Origin: Proteobacteria bacterium ST_bin11
Lineage (GTDB): Bacteria; Pseudomonadota; Gammaproteobacteria; Methylococcales; Methylomonadaceae
DNA: 19,397 bases
Assembly (NCBI GenBank): GCA_002083615.1
Contig: MSXO01000072.1
Location: 1 to 19,397, forward strand
Direction: 5' to 3'
In this document: positions 14,587-19,397 of the stretch, one piece after another
Numbering within the stretch: position 1 is the stretch's first letter
Layout: each line of letters begins with the position of its first letter
The notes under the pieces: generated by a model
What the model saw: the letters and a program-made list of their open reading frames with translations, nothing else
Database searches by the model: none
What the model was told of the DNA's origin: nothing
Program-made: the position numbers and the translations under genes

Positions 14587-14844
14587 ATGACCGGTTCAAC
14601 GATTGATACCGAGACTGCGGCGGGCAACCGCCGCCTTGCTTCATTGGCACACGATAAGCGGACCGTTAGGGTCCAAGACGTCAACGGCCAGCCAATCAAC
14701 CCCTGCCATCCGGCCAGAGCCAGGCAGTTGAAACGCAAGCACCGCGTATCGCTGGTGTGCCGGCATCCTTTTACGATTCGTCTCGATCCGGAATGTCCAG
14801 CCGAAGACCTGCTGCAGTTTTTTGAAGAGGATATCTTCCTATGA
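14587..14844 (+). CDS. Stand-alone PLMP/RRXRR-domain protein
   Basis: An 85-residue protein that is essentially one RRXRR domain, also called the PLMP domain at the N-terminus of IscB-type RNA-guided nucleases. Residues 27-67 hold the pattern: VQDVNGQPINPC, with Pro36-Ile-Asn-Pro39 in the place of PLMP, then HPARARQLKRKHRV and RHPFTIRL. There are no RuvC or HNH motifs, and the gene ends normally before traC, overlapping its start as ATGA, so it is not a broken nuclease left by an insertion. In IscB this domain contacts the guide RNA, so an RNA-binding role is plausible but inferred. ATG 14587 is used with a weak binding site. Codons 11-16 form a 7-bp GCAA hairpin, the third copy of the pilin-leader repeat. 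A later TTG start around codon 20 would put that hairpin in the leader. Confidence 0.8.
   Translation: MTGSTIDTETAAGNRRLASLAHDKRTVRVQDVNGQPINPCHPARARQLKRKHRVSLVCRHPFTIRLDPECPAEDLLQFFEEDIFL
14611..14634 (+). repeat. Third GCAA-tetraloop hairpin copy, at the start of the PLMP gene
   Basis: GAGACT (14611-14616) is followed by GCGGCGG-GCAA-CCGCCGC (14617-14634), a perfect 7-bp stem around the same GGGCAACC core as the two repeats in the pilin leader. The same GAGACT lead-in occurs at 14182-14187 (GAGATT at 14228-14233). It lies within codons 9-16 of the PLMP gene if ATG 14587 is the start. Confidence 0.7.
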
Positions 14845-17255
14845 CCACCGCACAACGCCCCCGTGCCGACCAACTGTTCCCGGTACTGGCTTATGAGTAC
14901 GACCATCATCTGTTTTTGATGGCCGATAGCAGCCTTGGTTTTGGCTTTTTGTGCCGGCCGATGACCGGCGCCGATGCCAGCGTTTCTGCGCGCGTCAACG
15001 TGTTGCTGAACCAGGACTGGCCCACCGACACTCTGTTGCAGGTGAGCATATGGACCTCGCCCGACATCGAAGAATCGCTGGCGATCATGCAAACGCGGCG
15101 TTTGAAACAGCAAAAACCGACCTATAAAACCATGACCCAGGCTAGTATCGAGTTCTTGCGGCAAGGCACCACCAAACCGCCTGAAGCGATTTCCGGAGCA
15201 CGCCTGCGGCGCAGTCATATTCTGGTCACGGTCAAATTGCCGATGGCCTATCCCAGACCCAGTGAACAAGACATCCGTCGTGCCAGCGAATTGCAAATGG
15301 CTACCCAGCAATCGCTGTCGACCATCGGCATGTATCCGGAACTATTGGGCGCCGATCAGTATGTGCGTATTCTGAACACGATTCTAAACTGGCAACCCGA
15401 TGCCGGTTGGAAAGATCGGGTGGTACCCGAGTGCGATCCGACCCAACTGATCCGCGACCAATTGCTGGATTACGACAACACCCTCGAACTCGATGAAAAA
15501 GGCCTGTGGCTCGGAAGTAAAAGAGTAAAGACGCTGTCCGCCAAACGCACCCCCGATCATTTTTACTTTGGCAGCGCCAAAAGCTATCTGGGCGACATTT
15601 TGTCCGGTACTCGCGGCATTCGCCAGAATGCTTTGCTCAGTCTGACCCTGCATTACCCGGATGCCGAATCAACCCGCACCCGTCAGGAAGGTGTACGGCA
15701 ATTCATCACCAACCAGGTTAATACGCCAATTGCCCGGTTTTTGCCGGTGTTGGTGCAGCGTAAACACCATTTCGACGTGTTGTTCGATGCCTACCGGGAC
15801 GGCGACCGGCCAATCAGGGCCTATTTCGGGGTGTTACTGTTTTGCGACGAACAAGAAGAAGCCGCAGCCGTGTCCAATGCGCGGGTGTATTTCCGGGAGC
15901 TGGGTTTTCAGCTGTTGGAAGACAAGTATTTCTGCCTGCCGTTTTTCCTGAACTGTTTGCCATTTGGTCCCGAGCGTTCGGCGATTGCTGACTTGAAACG
16001 CTACCGCACCCTGGCTACCCGGCATGCGATTCCGTTATTGCCGCTATTTGGTGATTGGGCGGGCACCGGTACGCCGACCTTGAATTTCGTCTCAAGGAAC
16101 GGTGAGCACATGGCGGTATCGCTATTTGATACCACCGGCAATTACAACCTGTGCATTGCCGCCGAATCGGGTAAAGGCAAATCATTTCTGACCAACGAAA
16201 TCATAGTCAGCTACCTGACCGAAGGCGCACAAATCTGGGCGATCGATGTTGGCCGTTCCTATGAAAACCTCTGCGAGGTACTGGAAGGCGATTTCGTCAA
16301 ATTCACTCACGGTTCGAGCATTTGCATGAACCCATTCGAGATCGTGCAAAACTTCGAGGAAGAAGCCGATATGTTAGCCGGCTTGGTCAGTCAGATGGCG
16401 GCACCAACCGAGAAACTGACCGATTTTCAAACCGCCGGTCTGAAACGTATTCTCAAGCAACTGTGGACCGAAAAAGCACAGGCAATGTCCGTGGACAACA
16501 TTGCAAAATGTCTGTGCGCTGAAACCGATCAACGTTTAAAAGATGTCGGCGAACAGTTGTTTCCCTTTACTACCCGAGGTGAATACGGTCGCTACTTCAA
16601 TGGCCGCAACAACGCCAAATTCACCAATGACTTTACCGTGCTGGAACTGGAAGAACTCAAAGGCCGCAAACATCTGCAACAAGTCGTACTTTTGCAGCTG
16701 ATTTACCAAATCCAACAGGAAATGTATCTCGGTGAACGCAACCGGCCCAAGATCGTCATTATCGACGAAGCCTGGGATTTGCTCACTGAAGGCGATGTCG
16801 CCAAGTTTATGGAACACGGTTATCGGCGGTTTCGTAAATACGGTGGCGCGGCGGTAACCATCACCCAGTCGGTGAACGACTTATACCGCAATGCCGCCGG
16901 CCGCGCCATTGTCGAGAACTCGGCCAATATGTATTTGCTCGGTCAAAAAGCCGAAGTCATCGAAGGCATGAAACAGGATCGGCGTCTGCCACTATCGGAT
17001 GGCGGCTACGAGTTACTAAAAACCGTACATACCTTACCCGGTGCGTATTCGGAAATCTTTTTCATTACCGAGATGGGTTCCGGTATTGGCCGCCTGATCG
17101 TCGATCCTTACAAACGCATTCTGTTCTCCACCAAACCTGAAGACGTCAACGCCCTGAAGCAGTTGCGTCGCCAAGGCTTGAGTTTGGGTGATGCCATTCA
17201 ACAACTCATCGACAACCGCAGCAGCAAACCCAGGGAAAATAGTTATGGATCCTAA
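14841..17255 (+). CDS. traC: TraC, T4SS assembly ATPase (VirB4 family)
   Basis: An 804-residue cytoplasmic ATPase that powers pilus assembly and substrate transport. The N-terminal half (about residues 1-400) is the TraC/VirB4 N-domain. The P-loop ATPase half has Walker A ESGKGKS (Lys447, Ser448), just after YNLCIAAES, then IWAIDVGRSYENLCEVL, and Walker B IVIIDEAWDLL (Asp642, Glu643). TITQSVNDLYRN follows as the conserved glutamine motif, and the C-terminus is intact. The length is typical of F-type TraC (about 800). The ATG overlaps the PLMP gene stop as ATGA with GAGG ten bases upstream. Its stop lies 11 bases inside trbI. Confidence 0.95.
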   Translation: MTTAQRPRADQLFPVLAYEYDHHLFLMADSSLGFGFLCRPMTGADASVSARVNVLLNQDWPTDTLLQVSIWTSPDIEESLAIMQTRRLKQQKPTYKTMTQASIEFLRQGTTKPPEAISGARLRRSHILVTVKLPMAYPRPSEQDIRRASELQMATQQSLSTIGMYPELLGADQYVRILNTILNWQPDAGWKDRVVPECDPTQLIRDQLLDYDNTLELDEKGLWLGSKRVKTLSAKRTPDHFYFGSAKSYLGDILSGTRGIRQNALLSLTLHYPDAESTRTRQEGVRQFITNQVNTPIARFLPVLVQRKHHFDVLFDAYRDGDRPIRAYFGVLLFCDEQEEAAAVSNARVYFRELGFQLLEDKYFCLPFFLNCLPFGPERSAIADLKRYRTLATRHAIPLLPLFGDWAGTGTPTLNFVSRNGEHMAVSLFDTTGNYNLCIAAESGKGKSFLTNEIIVSYLTEGAQIWAIDVGRSYENLCEVLEGDFVKFTHGSSICMNPFEIVQNFEEEADMLAGLVSQMAAPTEKLTDFQTAGLKRILKQLWTEKAQAMSVDNIAKCLCAETDQRLKDVGEQLFPFTTRGEYGRYFNGRNNAKFTNDFTVLELEELKGRKHLQQVVLLQLIYQIQQEMYLGERNRPKIVIIDEAWDLLTEGDVAKFMEHGYRRFRKYGGAAVTITQSVNDLYRNAAGRAIVENSANMYLLGQKAEVIEGMKQDRRLPLSDGGYELLKTVHTLPGAYSEIFFITEMGSGIGRLIVDPYKRILFSTKPEDVNALKQLRRQGLSLGDAIQQLIDNRSSKPRENSYGS

Positions 17256-17562
17256 ATCGCAATGGCTCAGCACCGTTTTCATCGCAGCCTGTCTGGGCTG
17301 CATCGGCGGTTGGCTGGCTGCGCAACAGCAATTACAACAGCCCATCGCTCGATTAAATATGGTCACACCGGTGTTTGTACTTGACCGGGCCAAGCTGATT
17401 CAATCGATACCGCCCAATGCCAGCCAGGAACACATGGCCAAGATCGTCGATGACTGGCAAGGTCAGGCCAAAAAGCTCAGTGATGCGGGCTATCTGGTGA
17501 TCGATTCAACGGCGGTGGTGGCTGCTCCGGAGGATGTCTATGTTCGACACGCCGGACGCTAA
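17245..17562 (+). CDS. trbI: TrbI-like F-type pilus assembly protein
   Basis: A 105-residue inner-membrane protein of the F-type TrbI family, which influences pilus extension and retraction. One membrane helix near the N-terminus (residues about 9-26, STVFIAACLGCIGGWLAA) is followed by a periplasmic domain containing LNMVTPVFVLDRAKLI and IDSTAVVAAPEDVYV, which parallels the AVVQGAPDI pattern of F TrbI. ATG 17245 is chosen over in-frame upstream codons because AGGGA at 17233-17237 is correctly spaced and the membrane helix then begins near residue 9. It overlaps traC by 11 bases and the next gene by about 23 bases. Confidence 0.85.
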   Translation: MDPKSQWLSTVFIAACLGCIGGWLAAQQQLQQPIARLNMVTPVFVLDRAKLIQSIPPNASQEHMAKIVDDWQGQAKKLSDAGYLVIDSTAVVAAPEDVYVRHAGR

Positions 17563-18106
17563 GGGTATGAAGAAACCAAGACCCCATTCGCCATCGTCGT
17601 ACCGTGTCACTCGATTGACTTTAGGCCGCTTCCTACTCAAGGCGATACCGATTTTATTGCTGGTGTTGGCCGCTGAACGCTATATCGGTCAACGATTTTT
17701 AATCGGTGGCGACGACCAGGTCGACCGTTGTCTGCCGGATAAATGGGTGTATCTGATCGATACCCACAACAAAGACATCTGGCGCGGCGATTTGATTGCC
17801 TTTCGAGCAGAGCGCATGGCGCCCTTTTTCAAGGATGGGCAGATCATCGTCAAAATCGCCGCCGGTGTTACAGGTGACACCATCCACGTCGATCCGCAGC
17901 ACACCACAATAAACGGTGAACGGATCATCGACGGGCTGCCTTTGACGGAGAAACTCAAAAAGCCGGCGACACAATTCATACGTCATGAAACCATTCCACC
18001 TGCAGCCTATTGGGTGACAGGGCAAACCGACAAAAGCTTCGATTCGCGTTACTGGGGCTATGTCTACGATCATCAAGTGATTGGACGGGCCTATGCGTTG
18101 TTTTGA
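17540..18106 (+). CDS. TraF/TrhF-like S26-family signal peptidase
   Basis: A 188-residue membrane protein of the S26 (LepB/TraF) peptidase clan, corresponding to the peptidase found between traC and traW in SXT-like elements. The start at 17540 is preferred to ATG 17534, since GGAGG (17529-17533) sits six bases before the former and touches the latter. One membrane helix covers residues about 31-46. The S26 boxes follow: RCLPDKWVYLID (nucleophile box), IVKIAAGVTGDTI with the likely general base Lys105, INGE, and KSFDSRYWGYV with IGRAYALF at the end. The nucleophile position seems to hold Cys64 rather than serine. It may mature pilin or another transfer protein; the substrate is not known. Confidence 0.87.
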   Translation: MFDTPDAKGMKKPRPHSPSSYRVTRLTLGRFLLKAIPILLLVLAAERYIGQRFLIGGDDQVDRCLPDKWVYLIDTHNKDIWRGDLIAFRAERMAPFFKDGQIIVKIAAGVTGDTIHVDPQHTTINGERIIDGLPLTEKLKKPATQFIRHETIPPAAYWVTGQTDKSFDSRYWGYVYDHQVIGRAYALF

Positions 18107-19304
18107 TCGACCACAGCATTCTTGGCGGCAATCGGCAGTCTGTTTGTTCTGTTGGGTCAGTGTGCAAGCAGTTCAGGCAGAGGAAGCCTGGCTGCAACGT
18201 TCTCAGGCTATTTTGCAGGCCTTGGATAGCCAGCCTCGCCCAGACTGGTTGAATGGCCAATCTGAACAGTTGGACGTGAAACGCCATGCGCAACAAGTGT
18301 TGGACGCCTCGAAAGCGATCCAAGCAGAGGCACTATCGACACGATCGACAACGGTGGCAAGCGGTCTGCCGACAACACCTTCGAACAAGCCACTCACATT
18401 GTTGTTCGTCTCGTTTTCACTGGGTGAGTCCCTGCTGAAAGGCATCTTTGAAGAGGCGGCAGGCCGGGATGATGTATTGCTGGTGTTTCGCGGCCCCAAG
18501 CCCGGCCAAAAACTGCCGGCATTGATGGCCGACCTCAAACGCTTGCTGAAAGGTATTGATCCACTGCCCAACATCGTGATCGATCCCACCCGTTTTCAGC
18601 GCTGGTCGGTTTCATCGGTGCCTGACATCGTCGTCGAACAGGACGGTAAAACCCGTTTACACGTTCGTGGTGTCAGCAGTCTGTCCTGGCTGGACGAGCA
18701 GCTAAAAGCCGGCAAACAGGGTGATTTGGGCACTTTGGGCGATGTTGGCGAAATTACCGAGATCGACTTACTCGAAGAGATAAAACGCCGGATGGCTGGC
18801 ATCGACTGGAAGCAAAAGCAGCAACAAGCTATCGCTCGGTTCTGGGATCAGCAAAAATTTGAAGTGCTGCCAGTCGCGCAGGCAGATCGTGACCGAACCG
18901 TGGATCTGACCATCACCGCCCCGCGCGATCTGACGGCACCGAATGGTCAACTGATCATCCGAACAGGACAAACCGTCAATCCTCTGGACAAAATGCCGTT
19001 TGGCTTATGCCTGAAGGTGTTCGATGCCACGGTGCCGGCTCAAGTTGAGCTGATTCAGCATCAGTCCTGCCACGACAAACAGGCCCGCGTGATGTATCTG
19101 GCCACGTCGTTGCAGCGTCAGTCCGGGTGGGACAGCTTGCAGCGTTTGGAAACTGCGCTTCAGGCACCGGTGTATTTACTGACGCCGGATGTGCGCAGTC
19201 GTTTTCAATTACAGCAAGTACCGGCGATTGTCGAACAAGTCGGCAACCAGTTAGTGGTTCGTGAACGCAAGCTGCCTGTTTCAACAGCGGGAGCTAAATC
19301 ATGA
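18093..19304 (+). CDS. traW: TraW with N-terminal TrbC domain (fused pilus assembly protein)
   Basis: A 403-residue exported protein combining two F-plasmid functions. A signal peptide (about residues 1-25, ending SVQAVQA) is followed by a helical region, then a TrbC-type thioredoxin-like domain (about residues 100-205: LLFVSFSLGESLLKGIF, IVIDPTRFQRWSVSSVPDIVV). The C-terminal TraW domain (about 260-395) contains LIIRTGQTVNPLDKMP and QVPAIVEQVGNQLVV, the last a second TrbC-like motif. In F the trbC and traW genes are separate; SXT-type elements carry the fused form. ATG 18093 is used rather than an upstream TTG (18081) and overlaps the peptidase gene by 14 bases. Its stop overlaps the next start as ATGA. 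Confidence 0.88.
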   Translation: MRCFDRPQHSWRQSAVCLFCWVSVQAVQAEEAWLQRSQAILQALDSQPRPDWLNGQSEQLDVKRHAQQVLDASKAIQAEALSTRSTTVASGLPTTPSNKPLTLLFVSFSLGESLLKGIFEEAAGRDDVLLVFRGPKPGQKLPALMADLKRLLKGIDPLPNIVIDPTRFQRWSVSSVPDIVVEQDGKTRLHVRGVSSLSWLDEQLKAGKQGDLGTLGDVGEITEIDLLEEIKRRMAGIDWKQKQQQAIARFWDQQKFEVLPVAQADRDRTVDLTITAPRDLTAPNGQLIIRTGQTVNPLDKMPFGLCLKVFDATVPAQVELIQHQSCHDKQARVMYLATSLQRQSGWDSLQRLETALQAPVYLLTPDVRSRFQLQQVPAIVEQVGNQLVVRERKLPVSTAGAKS

Positions 19305-19397
19305 AGCGATTACAGCGGACGGCTATCATGGCCTTGGGATTTTTATGGCTGTTGATCTCGGGTGTAACAGCGGCCGAAACCACTACGAATAGCGTCG
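19301..19397 (+). CDS. traU: TraU, N-terminal fragment cut by the window end
   Basis: Only 32 codons are visible: an ATG overlapping the traW stop, then a typical signal peptide (MKRLQRTAIMALGFLWLLIS, probable cleavage after GVTAA) and the beginning of a polar mature part. In F- and SXT-type operons traU, an exported cysteine-rich pilus assembly and DNA transfer protein, always follows traW. The name therefore rests on gene order and the signal peptide, not on the domain itself. Confidence 0.7.
   Translation, partial: MKRLQRTAIMALGFLWLLISGVTAAETTTNSV

Larger units (their letters stand above)
9539..19397 (+). mobile_element. Conjugative transfer (F/SXT-type T4SS) operon of an ICE or plasmid, running off the window
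   Basis: The gene order traL-E-K-B-dsbC-V-A-C-trbI-traF-like-traW-traU is that of F-type (MPF-F) mating machines in SXT/R391-like ICEs and IncA/C-like plasmids. All genes are on one strand with overlaps or very short gaps; the only larger gap is the structured leader of the pilin gene. The rest of the system (traN, traG, traH, coupling protein, relaxase) is expected outside the window. ICE versus plasmid cannot be decided here. Confidence 0.85.

Noticed and set aside
14587..14844. PLMP gene as the truncated start of an IscB nuclease
   Set aside because: The frame ends with a stop overlapping the traC start, and no RuvC or HNH remnant or transposon end follows.
1..19397. CRISPR arrays, tRNA genes or insertion sequences
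   Set aside because: No regularly spaced direct repeats beyond the pilin-leader hairpins, no cloverleaf and no transposase-like protein were seen.

Overview
The window looks like part of a mobile conjugative element, either an integrative conjugative element (ICE) or a plasmid, in a proteobacterium. It is most likely gammaproteobacterial, because it carries a YfbR-type 5'-deoxynucleotidase, an IHF-beta relative and an F/SXT-type mating-pair-formation operon. A more exact host cannot be read from the sequence; a methanotroph-like gammaproteobacterium is only a guess. No integrase, relaxase, replication gene, rRNA, tRNA, CRISPR array or insertion sequence is visible.

Layout. (1) Positions 3-3068 hold a heavy-metal-efflux RND pump gene of CusA/CzcA type, probably the last gene of an efflux operon that begins before the window. 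(2) Facing it on the minus strand is a tight two-gene unit: yfbR followed by a RecD2-type DNA helicase. (3) Positions 6131-6295 form a divergent control region with two inverted DnaA-box-like sites and a small dyad. (4) Positions 6296-9337 hold a plus-strand accessory cluster: a DUF6794-like protein, a secreted YHYH plus NUC-type nuclease, a small HTH regulator with a coupled 72-residue protein, a Cys-rich small protein, an unknown 184-residue protein and an IHF-beta homologue. (5) Positions 9338-9541 form a structured leader with a perfect 14-bp inverted repeat and a hairpin over the ribosome binding site of traL. (6) Positions 9539-19397 hold a compact transfer operon in the order traL, traE, traK, traB, dsbC, traV, traA, a small PLMP/RRXRR gene, traC, trbI, a TraF-like S26 peptidase gene, a trbC-traW fusion and the start of traU. 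Most genes overlap or abut, so translation is probably coupled.

How it works together. TraL, TraE, TraK, TraB and TraV build the membrane and outer-membrane core of the type IV secretion system. DsbC assists disulfide formation in cysteine-containing components. TraA is the pilin, TraC the assembly ATPase, and TrbI, TraW/TrbC and TraU serve pilus assembly and dynamics. The S26 protein probably processes a pilus or coupling component.

The most unusual part is positions 14161-14844. The leader of the pilin gene holds a row of small hairpins, two of which are 31-nt repeats whose stems differ by compensating changes around an invariant GGGCAACC core (GCAA tetraloop). A third copy with a longer stem lies at the beginning of the next gene. 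That gene encodes an 85-residue protein made almost entirely of the PLMP/RRXRR domain otherwise known from the N-terminus of IscB, the RNA-guided nuclease ancestral to Cas9, but without any nuclease domain. A stand-alone PLMP protein next to repeated structured RNA in a conjugation operon is the best candidate here for an undescribed, RNA-based regulatory system.
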